From: Oreohelix idahoensis
Lineage: Eukaryota; Mollusca; Gastropoda; Stylommatophora; Oreohelicidae
Direction: 5' to 3'
DNA length: 64,000 bases
Assembly: GCA_024509875.1 (NCBI GenBank)
Contig: JAMPIV010021218.1
Location: forward strand, 124,001-188,000
Shown: piece after piece, positions 60,401 through 63,948 of the stretch
How the letters are laid out: every line of letters starts with the position of its first letter
How positions within the stretch are numbered: the first letter of the stretch is position 1
Notes under the pieces: generated by a model
Told to the model about the DNA's origin: nothing
Database searches by the model: none
Seen by the model: the letters and a program-made list of their open reading frames with translations, nothing else
Made by a program: the position numbers and the translations under genes

Positions 60401-63400
60401 AGGAACGGGCATGTTTAGTATTGTCTCAACCTTTTTCTTGTCTGGTTCAACACCTTGAGTAGTAATAAGGTGACCCATGAAGGTAATTTCTTCTTTCTTC
60501 TCTTGAGCTTTAGCGTCATTCAGTTTAATGCCTTTCTCTTTACACCTATGTTTCAGTGCTTTAAGCTTCAGATCATGGTCCTTAATTGCTTGTTGTCTGT
60601 TTGATCCACAACCTGCAATAACTATGTCATCAGCAACATTGATGCAACCATGAAGACCTTCAAGAGCTTGTGCTAGATGCCTCTGAAAAATCTCACTGCT
60701 TACATTCAACCCAAATGGTAATCTAGACCATCTGAACCTACCATAAGGTGTGATCACTGTTGTAAGTTTACTAGACTTCTCATCAAGTTTGATATGCCAG
60801 AATGCTTCCTTGATATCCAGCTTTGTGAAAATCTTGGCATTGTTGAGTTCAGGCAATACATCATCCAAAGTTGGTAATCTGTAACGCTCTCTCTGCAAAG
60901 CCTCATTCAGGGGTCTAGGATCAATGCATATTCTTAACTCTTACTATCCGGCAAGCCCCGTGAAGTGGCGAGGGTTTAGTACCAATTTTACGGCTCGCCA
61001 GTTCAAGTGGCGCGCGACAGTAACAATAGCTAAACTAGCACGTAAAAACGTGGTTTTAGCTCACGTATAGTAAGAGTTAAGGAACCATCAGACTTTTCAA
61101 CAACAGCCATTTGGTTAACCCATTCAGTCGGTTCCTCTACTGGTATTAATATACCTCTGTTCATTAGATTTTGAAGCTCTGACTTTACCTTGCTCTTAAG
61201 TGAAAATGGTATTTTTCTGCACGGCAGTGCCTTTGGACGAATATTAGGATGAATATGCAACACAGCTTCACCCAGGACACCTAGATGGTTATCAGAGTTA
61301 TGATCATTATCTAAACTGTCAGTAGCCACCTTAGCAATAAATTTGTTTGTGTTGACTGTCACAAACTGTAGATCCTGCAGTGTGTTGTTGCCCAGCAAAC
61401 ATGTGAATTTATTTTTCACAACAGTAAACCTTATATTGTGTTTTGTCCCAGTCTTAGGATTCTCAGCAGTTAATAGAACTTCTCCCAGTGGAGTCATCTT
61501 AGTACCATTCCACATAACAAGCCTCTGTTTAGTGGGTAACAGTTGTTCTTGCATCACAAAGCGTTGACAGATTGTATTCACATCAGCTGCTGTGTCTAGC
61601 TGAAATTTTACCATTTTTCCATTGATAATGAGTTGTGCAGATGTACAAGCTTTGCTAGACTTCACACAATTAAGAAAAACTTCAGAATCTTCCACTGACT
61701 CTGTGTGAACAGTGTGAAGTTTCTTGCATTTAACTCTGAAATGGTTTCTTCCCCCACAGTTTGAGCAAAACTTCCCCATGCAGGACACTTTTTCTTAATC
61801 AATAGATGTTTCTGTCCACAGTAATGACACTCCTTTCTAGGTTCAAAGTACCCACTGTCAGTGTTACTTTGACAGGCTTTACCAGCAGCATGCCCAGTGT
61901 CTCTCTTGGGAGGTTTATGGTTGAGTGATTTTTTCTGCACCTTTTCAACCCTTGCTTCAGAAGGTTGTACTGTATTATTCATCTCATATGTCTTTTCCAG
62001 TCTGCTCAAAGACTCTGCATATGTGAATGGCTTTCTTTAGAACGAGGTCAGCTTCTCTCAAGAGCTTCTCCTGTAACCTTTTGTTAACAGTAAAGACAAT
62101 TTTGTCTCTTATCATACGATCCTTGTCGTTAAAGTTGCACAAATCTGCCTTAGTTCTCAGCTCAGTTACGAAGGAATTAAAAGGTTCTTGAAGAGGTGTG
62201 TTCGAGAATCTGAACGTATGTAATACTTCATTGCTTTGTGAGCTGCAGTGGTTCTGGAGCAAATCGAGAATTTTAGTAGGATTAGAGTGGTCTCCTTCCT
62301 CTGCAAGTTGATCAAAAACTTCAACAGCTTGAGGTCCAGCACAGTGTAGGATAATGGCCGCCCGAACAGAATCAGGTTTCGAAGCCACCTCTACTGCATG
62401 CATGTATAGTTCTAACTGTCGTCTCCATTTACGAAATGTGTCTGGTTCGATGTTATTTATGTCTAGGCAGGGTGGTAACCGAAATAAGGGCCGTTCTGCC
62501 ATGACGAAATGTCTAATAATGGTATGCAAGCAATAACCAGTAATCTCACCTCAAGTCTAATGACATTCAGCACACGTGTTACAAGATATTCAGCAGAATA
62601 GTCCGAATTTTGTAGAATTAAACACCGCTGCCACCATGTTGATATTTACCGTCGTGTGTAGTAAATATTGTAAGATATAATGAGACGTGGCTGGCTGTCA
62701 TACATTCTCACGTTATGAAGTTTAATCACGAAGGCAAACGCACTGTATACATACGATATATTTAATCGGCCATCTTAGAAACAGGAAGTAGTAAGAAGAA
62801 GGAAGCAGAAGAGTTCCCATAAGGGCAAGTAACTCTAGTCGGGAAAACAAACTAAACAACAAGACAATGTATACAGATCAACAAGTTGAATAGCCTTACT
62901 TTCATCATTCTCCTTTTCAACATTTCAAGGAACATTTGGCCGCCACTGCAGTTGGCCTTTCTGTACAAGTAACCAGCTCAAAAGCACTTCCACTTGTATC
63001 ATACAGGACCCTATCCTTGAATATGAAATGCTCTGGGACATCTATGTTTCAGAAATAGGATTTTTCGATTTCCAGATGTCGCCAAAAAATTTCCCAAAAT
63101 AACCCAAACGTCACCCAGAGTATCCCAAAAGTCACAACAGAGTAACCAAAGTTGCCCAAAATGTTTTAGAAATTCGCCCAAAAGTCGAATAAAAAAACAT
63201 TTAAACTCAGAATATTTTGGTTTTTGTGCGTTTAGATTCAAGGATACAGACGTGCAGTAGTTTCTGTAAAATTTGTTTTACAGGATGAAGTTTTCAGACC
63301 CATGCACAACCTCACATTAGTAGCCTCATCTGAGATTCCTTCGTGGGCAGAGGTTTTTTAAATCCTTTGTCCCCTGACAGACCCCCTAAGCCACACAAGT

Positions 63401-63948
63401 TTCTTTGTTAGCACAATGGAGTTATTTTATTAGCAAAACATTGTTACTTTATTAGCACACAATGATTGAAAATTGAATTTACTCCAAGATGTTTTAAACG
63501 TTTTGAGAAAAAATGGTGACTTTCGGCTTTTTGGTATTTACATTCCTTTATATCACTGCAGTACTGACTGTGTGCAGAAATAAGCAGTTTAACCAAACTG
63601 ATTCACTATTGTTCACTCAATGACATAAATCTAGCCAAACTAACATAATTGAACAATTAAATCATTTGAAACAAACATTATTTTTCTGCCTGCATCTACA
63701 AGTAACAATTTAGTGCTTATACAAATTGTTATTGTGTCGTTATCATACAAAGAAAGCACATCTTTGCAGCACCAACATCGTTAGTTTTGTAGGTAGCATT
63801 AAAATAGAAATGTTTAACAATTACTTACCTTGTATCCATTTGCTCTCAGCAAATTCCAGGTGTGGTAAAGTTCATACAGGCATCTGACATTCCTGGTATA
63901 AATGATTGGAGACCTCATGGCATACAACCTGAAAACCAGAAGCAAGAA
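18923..63948 (+). CDS. aldehyde oxidase/xanthine dehydrogenase-family protein with N-terminal zinc-ribbon-like segment (partial, 17 exons)
   Basis: Family members oxidise aldehydes or purines in the cytosol, passing electrons from a molybdenum centre through two [2Fe-2S] clusters to FAD. Exons: 18923-18996, 22452-22591, 22917-23086, 24503-24663, 27114-27190, 27418-27506, 38609-38840, 41331-41410, 42539-42688, 45027-45129, 47276-47424, 49849-49959, 50810-50876, 52434-52534, 54650-54811, 56737-56859, 63850-63948. All have GT-AG borders and agreeing phases, totalling 696 codons. Seen: paired Cys (19, 22, 42, 45); first cluster ligands C99, C104, C107, C129; second C169, C172, C204, C206; FAD-domain GNTGFG near 310-315; start of the molybdenum domain from about 615. 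The catalytic C-terminal half lies beyond the window. Aldehyde oxidase-like versus true xanthine dehydrogenase cannot be decided from this half, so no symbol is given. Confidence 0.85.
19341..19726. repeat. 26-bp minisatellite in intron 1, about 15 copies
   Basis: Near-identical units of CCCATTATAGGACAATTG plus GCAGCAGGT. The array lies in intron 1 of the aldehyde oxidase-like gene, just after a T-rich run. Confidence 0.95.
20125..22080 (-). pseudogene. LINE-B reverse transcriptase fragment, split by a solo LTR
   Basis: Reading on the - strand, 21675-22080 encodes EKAFDKVSWNKLWDCLARKN and the GVRQGDILSPYLF motif. 20125-20714 resumes with FADDVALIAKS (catalytic pair) and a C-terminal tail with LTYGCESWAM. 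The two parts are one LINE interrupted at 20715-21669. A second copy at 28995-29605 is continuous across the same point. There are frameshifts and the endonuclease end is missing. Confidence 0.85.
20715..21669. mobile_element. solo LTR (955 bp) with 5-bp TSD
   Basis: Begins TGTTGTG, ends CGTAACA, and is flanked by CTCAT at 20710-20714 and 21670-21674. The uninterrupted LINE-B copy at about 29105 has a single CTCAT at the matching place, so the empty site is known. No internal retroviral-type coding remains, as expected after LTR-LTR recombination. Confidence 0.85.
22452..22591 (+). CDS. exon 2: second Cys pair and start of the first Fe-S domain
   Basis: The acceptor is TGTCTGCAG. The exon encodes GAYACTCENCGHFF, then the beta strand ITLTINGKLYD that opens the ferredoxin-like domain in this family. 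The donor is GTAAAT with one leftover base. Confidence 0.85.
22917..23086 (+). CDS. exon 3: first [2Fe-2S] cluster loop
   Basis: Encodes TSLLEYMREAG and then GTKGCCFEGGCGVC, the plant-ferredoxin-type cluster loop (family form GTK.GC.EGGCGAC). Cys 99, 104 and 107 are seen; the fourth ligand is on exon 4. The donor is GTAAGT, phase 0. Confidence 0.95.
23208..23707. mobile_element. hAT-type MITE (500 bp) in intron 3
   Basis: Exact 8-bp duplication TTCTAAAA (23200-23207 and 23708-23715) with imperfect terminal repeats CAGGGGTTCTCAA and CAGGAGTTT. It has no transposase. Confidence 0.8.
24503..24663 (+). CDS. exon 4: end of Fe-S domain 1, start of Fe-S domain 2
   Basis: Begins with CCLQLYTCDG, supplying the fourth Cys of cluster 1. 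It continues with TTIEGLG and CGFCTPGQIMNMYG, which carries two ligands of the second cluster. The donor is GTGAGT. Confidence 0.95.
24890..25310. repeat. R220 copy interrupted by another repeat
   Basis: 24890-24945 and 25195-25310 read as the two halves of one R220 copy ('gaggttttgcatggaggtggcaa', then 'ccactgccataagagcacattaatgctt'). The piece between them carries the 'cgaggacaaaagacaaag' repeat. Confidence 0.55.
24985..25190 (-). repeat. insertion with hammerhead-like core
   Basis: On the - strand it contains CTGACGA (25041-25047), a GGCC-TTGT-GGCC hairpin (25028-25039) and then GTAAC. The order is that of a hammerhead ribozyme (CUGANGA, stem II, GAAAC) with one change in the GAAA box. 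A decayed relative lies at 13690-13745. Cleavage-site and stem I/III pairing are not evident. Confidence 0.4.
26150..26830 (+). pseudogene. LINE-C 3' end: reverse transcriptase C-terminal region
   Basis: A continuous frame at 26162-26779 encodes the thumb and C-terminal part of a LINE reverse transcriptase. Visible are VLLYGVESWRVT, WNWVGHVLRRD and KRKRGRPKTTW. The catalytic core is missing (5' truncation). The stop is followed by a very short 3' UTR and a GAA/ATG-rich tail at about 26805-26830. Two tiny 3'-end insertions near 55.1 and 56.5 kb end in the same kind of tail. Confidence 0.8.
27114..27190 (+). CDS. exon 5: CRCTG motif of Fe-S domain 2
   Basis: Encodes a helical stretch ending FDATICRCTG, the other two Cys ligands of the second cluster. 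The codon for Gly208 is split with exon 6. The donor is GTGAGT. Confidence 0.95.
27418..27506 (+). CDS. exon 6: end of the Fe-S region and linker
   Basis: Encodes YRSILDAMKSF (family GYRPIL..F) and then a variable linker. The donor is GTACTG, weaker than the others. It is followed by the 11.1-kb intron carrying the young LTR element. Confidence 0.9.
27800..28560 (+). pseudogene. LINE fragment: RNase H end and C-terminal zinc motif, split by a SINE
   Basis: Around 27840 a + strand frame reads GNEMADRLAK, the third-Asp motif of LINE RNase H. Around 28350 another reads CEENKQTLEHVLHEC, a typical LINE C-terminal C..C...H...C motif. A SINE at about 28010-28260 separates them. Confidence 0.65.
28010..28260 (+). 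mobile_element. tRNA-derived SINE in a LINE fragment
   Basis: Head 'GACAGAGTGGTTACAGCGCTGG' region with B-box-like GGGTTCAAAGT near 28052. The 3' end is 'ccttcacctttactacc', similar to the tail of the 12960-13212 SINE. No clear target duplication, so the ends are approximate. Confidence 0.6.
28995..29605 (-). pseudogene. LINE-B reverse transcriptase fragment, uninterrupted
   Basis: The - strand encodes NHRGISLLSVPGK, QCGFRANRSTQDLIF and EKAFDKVSWNKLWD, with a frameshift in the RQGD region and a truncated 3' end. It provides the empty-site reference for the solo LTR at 20715-21669. Confidence 0.8.
29936..30175. repeat. cluster of GTGG-N5-CCAC palindromes
   Basis: Four 13-bp hairpins: GTGGCTCAGCCAC (29992-30004), GTGGTATTACCAC (30015-30027), GTGGTTCTACCAC (30136-30148) and GTGGTCTAACCAC (30159-30171). 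The first lies in a short tandem duplication of about 41 bp. Two 14-bp relatives lie at 1496-1543. Confidence 0.7.
30412..30476. repeat. (TA)n microsatellite
   Basis: About 60 bp of alternating TA with one phase break near 30447. It can fold into a long hairpin. The Tyr/Ile-rich open frames across it are artefacts. Confidence 0.95.
30704..31160 (-). pseudogene. mariner-type transposase C-terminal remnant
   Basis: The - strand reads LFLQDNAGPHTA, the second catalytic Asp of mariner transposases. About 36 residues later comes a CDFY, the position of the third Asp, then LKEFLGGQ. The frame is broken after that. The right end begins at a TA (30702-30703) followed by CGAGGTCGCC, resembling a mariner inverted repeat. 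The N-terminal half and the other end are missing. Confidence 0.75.
32018..32126 (+). promoter_or_regulatory. LTR promoter: two CCAAT boxes, CRE palindrome and TATA box
   Basis: ATTGG (inverted CCAAT) at 32018-32022 and 32058-32062, TGACGTCA at 32085-32092, TATAAAAA at 32119-32126. The spacing is typical of an RNA polymerase II core promoter. TGACGTCA is the consensus full CREB/ATF site. The same block is repeated in the 3' LTR at 37140-37248. Confidence 0.7.
33054..33059 (+). terminator. AATAAA polyadenylation signal in the LTR
   Basis: AATAAA lies about 930 bp after the TATA box. The 3' LTR copy is at about 38176-38181. This implies a long R region if both are used. Confidence 0.55.
33749..35413 (+). 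CDS. Gag-protease protein of the young LTR element
   Basis: 554 codons, uninterrupted; the next Met at 33794 (MAELVKLL) is a likely alternative start. In order: an N-terminal segment, a highly charged coiled-coil with repeated octads REAQEKIA (residues about 68-115), a SCAN-like Gag core (about 155-320, with VFLEKFERMAKAYG), a Pro/Ser-rich linker, a CCHC knuckle C-x2-C-x4-H-x4-C (CRFCRTTSHWTTRC), and a retropepsin-like domain with LFDSG and FILGNPYL. The protease triad is DSG. The frame ends without pol. Gag assembles particles and the knuckle binds RNA in this family. The intact frame fits the very recent insertion. Confidence 0.9.
   Translation: MSFPLVVRTADLSGKMAELVKLLTAWKDAAKSMGMNEAETRAYIMREQDRQTEKEEKTRQAEERKAEREAQEKIAEREAQEKIAQREAQDKIAQREAQEKLAQREAQEREKAAERQHELALRSLELQYRSSEGSSANGDSPGAGATDTSGNGGPRMAAMNFPMDSFPNGNEKIEVFLEKFERMAKAYGLDDSLWCLKLSQSLRGHAYEVYSKMLVDDQGNFEALRNALLQRFQWTPRKCQTMFRESRLEKGESFPQFAERLRNYLTRWRELSGLAKSFEGLEELILCKQIKANMSPDLRKYLAEQGAQQLDQIILFAERFQTAQAEVLGQKRKHPDLPAPDKGASSSHSPSSSAHPQQGPSRKEPPPSHNLRFQLPNRTQGPTSHERVRNRGDNERYCRFCRTTSHWTTRCPNKQPTHQVACLRPVRVKQGKKWKPFQSEKLFSNSGPAKVNGTETTCLFDSGLTYPSIVARHLVKPWQMTKEKVNIGGVLRKGTSQCFPVANIEVKCKFVSGTIKAAVTAQPAYDFILGNPYLVLGNPPTPILADARGLLQAR
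33945..34085 (+). repeat. 24-bp coding repeat in gag
   Basis: About five tandem 24-bp units encode REAQEKIA/REAQDKIA octads forming a charged coiled-coil. The repeat also creates long artefactual antisense frames. Confidence 0.85.
35386..36459 (+). CDS. second open frame of the young LTR element, unknown function
   Basis: Open from 35386 and overlapping the end of gag in the -1 frame by about 28 bp; the first ATG is at 35509 (316 codons). The protein is rich in Ser, Pro, Thr and Glu, with no membrane segment, zinc motif or polymerase/integrase motif that I recognise. A -1 shift would place it where pol normally lies, but no canonical slippery heptamer is seen (GGGGGC at 35391-35396 is the closest). 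After its stop, a third frame carries a very basic tail (RRGRRKRKRGR) ending at 36602. It could be the eroded flanks of a deleted pol or a novel accessory frame. Confidence 0.6.
   Translation, partial: CKGATAGQISEKGEPLIHGAPSELKHSCHAKERCNASDDSDMLIAEANSPASPVQPTGQTVVTTPLIPEVHSLLSGIRPPMVLAPSSEGHTDKSGITYVNYQRHLHRAQDSGLSEHIVPTSPGAPSDQHFTQTEEDSDLSIRLPIDGGGPHNSSISFTGNDSCNEQPGKLAIFSNLFHGTLEPVTESFNSDSPRSNGILNRQVSLQDTFQLTPVTLTGEGKVEGRTRVLDGELPRSTFSSHQLFRPEKSEKSDLTHLQGAILESSVPLQIGRGRASPEPLPGTDLTYLSSKVEAIEVDRDPIDTQQEIGGSTPEEPETLHQFRTVPAVTTLLRAARKSPLPGRHSARRSHQLTRTAF
36690..36706 (+). promoter_or_regulatory. polypurine tract of the young LTR element
   Basis: A purine run TGAAAGGGGGGAGTGA ends directly at the 3' LTR (36707). 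This is the expected plus-strand priming site. Confidence 0.75.
36707..38496 (+). repeat. 3' LTR of the Gag-only element
   Basis: 1,790 bp; differs from the 5' LTR by about seven substitutions and one single-base gap. Followed by the CCGGT target duplication at 38497-38501, then by the remainder of the host SINE. Confidence 0.9.
38609..38840 (+). CDS. exon 7: linker and start of the FAD domain
   Basis: Encodes a Cys-rich linker, then WFKPLTLAELYPLL and LVYGNTGF. These match the family's FAD-domain opening and the pyrophosphate-binding VVGNTE.G-type loop. The donor is GTTAGT. Confidence 0.95.
39093..39565 (+). pseudogene. LINE 3' end with RNase H, flanked by 13-bp TSD
   Basis: Flanked by ATGCATAAAAAAT at 39080-39092 and 39566-39578. 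The + strand encodes VILSDSQAMLRKVQNGW (RNase H Asp), a frameshifted NERADRLA motif, and a C-terminal tail ending HLWVCPECSEVDSD. The 3' tail is (AAC/AAT)n. It is a 5'-truncated insertion in intron 7 of the aldehyde oxidase-like gene. Confidence 0.8.
39579..41330. other. intronic stretch without a clear feature
   Basis: Mostly AT-rich. On the - strand, 40300-40390 can encode an acidic segment (DFSDEFITDSADDD) followed, near 40264, by a donor-like GTAAGT. No acceptor or further exon supports a gene. Confidence 0.3.
41331..41410 (+). CDS. exon 8: FAD domain
   Basis: Encodes 'GVYGEVGPWNFTILIDI' and ends at TVD, phase 0, with a GTAACT donor. It corresponds to the segment after the VGNT.xG loop. 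Confidence 0.85.
41870..42420 (-). repeat. inverted copy of the 15688-16210 repeat
   Basis: Reverse complement of the repeat at 15688-16210 with about 85-90 percent identity by eye. It lies in intron 8. Confidence 0.75.
42539..42688 (+). CDS. exon 9: FAD domain
   Basis: Fifty codons in phase 0, containing ITFGANVSLTALKEAF (family 'FGA..sL') and ending SSSIRN before a GTAAGT donor. Confidence 0.95.
43010..43130 (-). mobile_element. small LINE-A 3' fragment
   Basis: Matches the reverse complement of about 9160-9260 of LINE-A ('aaggtctgttcatgtcttcctc', 'tgtctccagtt'). Confidence 0.5.
43210..44107 (-). mobile_element. reverse copy of the palindrome-bearing TTAA element
   Basis: Reverse complement of much of 47973-48830. 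Shared marks include 'caaggtaatccatttacaaagtaa', 'ccctagcttcatcttctacct' and, at the end, 'gttctggagtcaaag'. The short - strand frame around 43650-43760 is a degenerate acidic/aromatic segment. No terminal TTAA is retained on this copy. Confidence 0.65.
44382..44667. mobile_element. hAT-type MITE (286 bp)
   Basis: Ends CAGCCTTTCTCAACC and, inverted, CAGTGTTTCTCAAAT. Flanked by CAGTAGTC (44374-44381) and CTGTAGTC (44668-44675), one mismatch in 8 bp. Related to the 3564-4547 element at its termini. Confidence 0.75.
45027..45129 (+). CDS. exon 10: FAD domain, WAGNL segment
   Basis: Encodes SSWAGNLALK and FASDVYTILETVGTQLTI. In mammalian xanthine dehydrogenase the matching site reads VGGNI; the WAGNL-type version and the long SDV.ILE helix recall invertebrate aldehyde oxidases. 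The donor is GTAAGA. Confidence 0.95.
45211..46140 (+). mobile_element. TTAA/CTCATT element, copy A (left end present)
   Basis: Begins TTAACTCATTCTAACCCAGA. It shares long stretches with 55062-55500 and 57180-58058, including 'cacttattttctaatt' and 'gctcacaaacgtt'. Together the copies define TTAA plus CTCATT at both termini, as expected of a piggyBac-type target site. No transposase frame is seen. Exon 10 ends 82 bp before it. Confidence 0.65.
46200..46925 (-). pseudogene. LINE-A 3' half fragment, interrupted by a MITE
   Basis: Reverse complement of LINE-A from about 8750 to 9280. At 46535-46688 it is split by a MITE; the LINE sequence continues on both sides with one extra copy of AAAGTCTG. 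Confidence 0.75.
46535..46688. mobile_element. MITE with 43-bp TIRs around telomere-like repeats
   Basis: Terminal inverted repeats of 43 bp (46535-46577 and 46646-46688, about five mismatches), each beginning GGTAAYCTTTACCTTTA. The target duplication is AAAGTCTG (46527-46534, 46689-46696). The centre is a degenerate run of TTAACCCTAACC / AACCCTAAACC units. The 8-bp duplication fits hAT-like transposition, though the terminus does not start CAG. Confidence 0.85.
47276..47424 (+). CDS. exon 11: C-terminal part of the FAD domain
   Basis: Encodes YSLVEFLSVDLKGKVIVS and a short strand ending HRLQ. Phase 0, GTAACT donor. Confidence 0.9.
47973..49211 (+). mobile_element. TTAA-flanked element with paired palindromes
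   Basis: Flanked by TTAA (47969-47972, 49212-49215). Ends CTCTTTGACTCC and, inverted, CTCTTTCACCTC. Near the left end are two palindromes, AACGCTCAGAGCGTT (47990-48004) and AACGCTCATAGCGTT (48032-48046), 42 bp apart. The 3' part (about 49040-49140) resembles a LINE C-terminal fragment also seen at 28350-28430, so the element is composite or partly captured. Confidence 0.55.
49358..49412 (+). mobile_element. tRNA-like head of a SINE or tRNA pseudogene
   Basis: TTGCTCAGTGG (A box) and GGTTCATTCC (B box) are spaced as in a tRNA promoter. No acceptor-stem pairing is evident and the downstream body is unassigned. Confidence 0.4.
49849..49959 (+). CDS. exon 12: end of the FAD domain
   Basis: Thirty-seven codons in phase 0, with AHVTSGFNFQVD (family 'ahvNa.f...') followed by PTIVIQGING. 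The donor is GTTAGT. Confidence 0.9.
50390..50590. repeat. R220 dispersed repeat in intron 12
   Basis: Contains the R220 marks 'ggttggcaaccgtgta', 'ccactacaagagaatgtgagtgctt', 'gtcctgcaagtggatcagctgcagtggtgg'. Confidence 0.65.
50810..50876 (+). CDS. exon 13: small FAD-domain exon
   Basis: Encodes VHAVQTEAFLANKNLGD, equivalent to the family's 'a..tE..L.gk....' helix. The exon is too short for a simple ORF search, but both borders and the phase agree with the neighbours. The donor is GTGAGT. Confidence 0.85.
51010..52433. other. intron 13 without a recognised element
   Basis: AT-rich intron. I see a short CA repeat at about 51298-51314 and nothing else that I can name. Confidence 0.35.
52434..52534 (+). 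CDS. exon 14: FAD-domain C-terminal helices
   Basis: Encodes ALNILSGEIVPNTGP and ASPTYRKSLAIGQFYK, the conserved 'YR..L....F.kf' segment. Phase 0, GTTGGT donor. Confidence 0.95.
53195..53455. repeat. R220 copy with internal 25-bp minisatellite
   Basis: R220 left part to about 53315, then five 25-bp units of GGGGACTAGCTACAGTGCTG plus ACTCA (53316-53430), then the R220 end 'gctctataaggagcaaaaagg'. The unit is itself part of R220, so the array grew inside the repeat. Confidence 0.85.
54245..54405. repeat. R220 dispersed repeat in intron 14
   Basis: Carries 'gctgacagcctcatcatgtaaaacaaattaccacagaaaccac' and 'tcctgcaaggggaccaactgcagtgttggctc'. Confidence 0.7.
54650..54811 (+). CDS. exon 15: linker between FAD and molybdenum domains
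   Basis: Fifty-four codons in phase 0, from FVLGVCQNKCTTRYASG to the hinge VYPATKPVMKL that precedes the molybdenum domain. The donor is GTAAGA. Confidence 0.9.
55062..55500 (+). mobile_element. TTAA/CTCATT element, copy C (left end, interrupted)
   Basis: Begins TTAACTTATTTTAACCAAG and matches copy A from 45211 onward ('gttttacccaggcccc', 'ttgtttgttacgtctt'). It lacks the right end. It is interrupted at 55081-55150 by a 70-bp retroposed piece with a 17-bp duplication. Confidence 0.65.
55081..55150 (+). mobile_element. 70-bp retroposed insertion with (GAA)n tail
   Basis: Flanked by an exact 17-bp duplication AACTTATTTTAACCAAG (55064-55080, 55151-55167). The 3' end is GAAGAAGAAG. Size, tail and duplication fit target-primed insertion of a LINE 3' end. 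Confidence 0.8.
55960..56360 (+). mobile_element. LINE-A 3'-end fragment in intron 15
   Basis: Collinear with about 8900-9285 of LINE-A ('ctgtggctcagaagcatgg', 'aggtgcctgcatcgaatagaaggattaaaatg', 'gaggacttgcatgtgtttcttgaaggcct'). The frame is broken. Confidence 0.75.
56505..56565 (+). mobile_element. 61-bp LINE-C 3'-end insertion
   Basis: Flanked by AATCTCCCAAGATT at 56491-56504 and 56566-56579. The inserted sequence matches the LINE-C 3' end at about 26765-26825 ('actgactgctttgac', 'gatcaaagaagaaagaag'). Confidence 0.85.
56737..56859 (+). CDS. exon 16: start of the molybdenum-domain hammerhead fold
   Basis: Encodes TTGEVKFVADLAPRQGQLYA and AKIQSIDPSVAL, the family's 'a.GEa.Y.dDip....L.a..V.S..a.A.i..iD' region. 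The usual acidic pair reads 'AD' here. The donor is GTCAGT. Confidence 0.95.
57180..58058 (+). mobile_element. TTAA/CTCATT element, copy B (right end present)
   Basis: Matches copy A from about 45420 and continues past its truncation to a terminus CAAAATGAG followed by TTAA (58055-58058). Near the end are two GC-rich boxes, GGCACGCCATACGCCC and GGCGCGCCATACGCCC. These are candidate transposase sites by analogy only. Confidence 0.65.
58135..58381 (-). repeat. 3' LTR of the antisense Gypsy element
   Basis: 247 bp, five visible differences from 62637-62883. Confidence 0.9.
58382..58396 (-). promoter_or_regulatory. polypurine tract of the Gypsy element
   Basis: On the - strand AAAGAAGGGGGGA ends at the 3' LTR (58381), the expected plus-strand primer site. 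Confidence 0.8.
58409..60898 (-). pseudogene. Gypsy pol: reverse transcriptase, RNase H, integrase
   Basis: 829 codons without a stop. Reverse transcriptase: palm motif FTKLDIKEAFWHI, LPFGLN and catalytic VADD (residues 89-91, where Y/F is more usual). RNase H: D243, E278, D305. Integrase: zinc-binding His461/His464 and Cys494/Cys497, then D525, D578, E614 with exact D,D35E spacing, followed by a C-terminal domain. The enzyme set copies element RNA into DNA and inserts it. All listed catalytic residues are present, but the MITE separates this frame from its N-terminal part, so this copy cannot make a normal polyprotein. Confidence 0.9.
60938..61076. mobile_element. 139-bp TTAA MITE inside the Gypsy reverse transcriptase
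   Basis: Perfect 10-bp terminal repeats CTCTTACTAT / ATAGTAAGAG, flanked by TTAA (60934-60937, 61077-61080). Removing the insert with one TTAA leaves the reverse transcriptase frame continuous, which proves insertion. TTAA is the piggyBac-superfamily target. The inside is GC-richer than its surroundings and holds a small hairpin CACGT-AAAA-ACGTG. Confidence 0.9.
61030..61788 (-). pseudogene. Gypsy protease and N-terminal reverse transcriptase
   Basis: Starts with a CCHC knuckle (CSNCGGRNHFRVKC). A retropepsin domain follows with FQLDTAADVNTI (catalytic Asp in DTA) and LLGNNTL, then the leading reverse transcriptase segment with VEEPTEWVNQMAVVEKSDGS. The frame then runs into the MITE at 61076, and its last few codons are MITE-derived. 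Confidence 0.85.
61662..62009 (-). pseudogene. Gypsy gag, zinc-knuckle part in another frame
   Basis: The frame continues from the Gag core with a basic linker and a zinc-knuckle-like C-x2-C-x3-H-x6-C (CHYCGQKH...C). It then overlaps the protease frame out of phase. A second knuckle is on the next frame. The frame changes look like decay, though one could be a programmed shift. Confidence 0.7.
61984..62529 (-). pseudogene. Gypsy gag, N-terminal part
   Basis: 181 codons from an ATG at 62529; MAERPLF at about 62502 is an alternative start. The predicted protein is a helical Gag core (WRRQLELYMHAVEV, FRFSNTPLQEPFNSFVTELR). The frame ends after a one-base shift near 62020-62030, beyond which gag continues in the next frame. 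Confidence 0.8.
62623..62636 (-). promoter_or_regulatory. tRNA primer-binding site (tRNA-Leu type)
   Basis: Directly inside the 5' LTR, the - strand reads TGGTGGCAGCGGTG. This is complementary to a tRNA 3' end CACCGCTGCCACCA, which from memory matches animal tRNA-Leu(AAG). Confidence 0.75.
62637..62883 (-). repeat. 5' LTR of the antisense Gypsy element
   Basis: On the - strand it begins TGTTGATCTG and ends ATATCAACA. Identical in length to the 3' LTR. Confidence 0.9.
62889..63849. other. intron sequence before exon 17
   Basis: AT-rich. 'cgccaaaaaatttcccaaaataacccaaacgtcacc' is low-complexity. I see no gene or named element. Confidence 0.35.
63850..63948 (+). CDS. exon 17: molybdenum domain continued
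   Basis: Encodes IPGVVKFIQASDIPGIND (family 'pGVv.f...kDiPG.n'), phase 0, ending at a GTAAGG donor. The gene continues beyond the right edge. Confidence 0.95.

Larger units (their letters stand above)
58135..62883 (-). mobile_element. Ty3/Gypsy-type LTR retrotransposon, nearly complete
   Basis: 4,749 bp with 247-bp LTRs (58135-58381 and 62637-62883), TGTTGA..TCAACA ends and a 5-bp duplication AGTTG (58130-58134, 62884-62888). The LTRs differ at about five of 247 positions (about 2 percent). The order gag, protease, reverse transcriptase, RNase H, integrase on the - strand is the Ty3/Gypsy order. Frameshifts in gag and a MITE in pol make this copy defective. It lies in the intron before exon 17, antisense to the host gene. 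Confidence 0.95.

Noticed and set aside
63011..63241. 76-codon - strand frame
   Set aside because: Low-complexity repeat-like text with no conserved feature.
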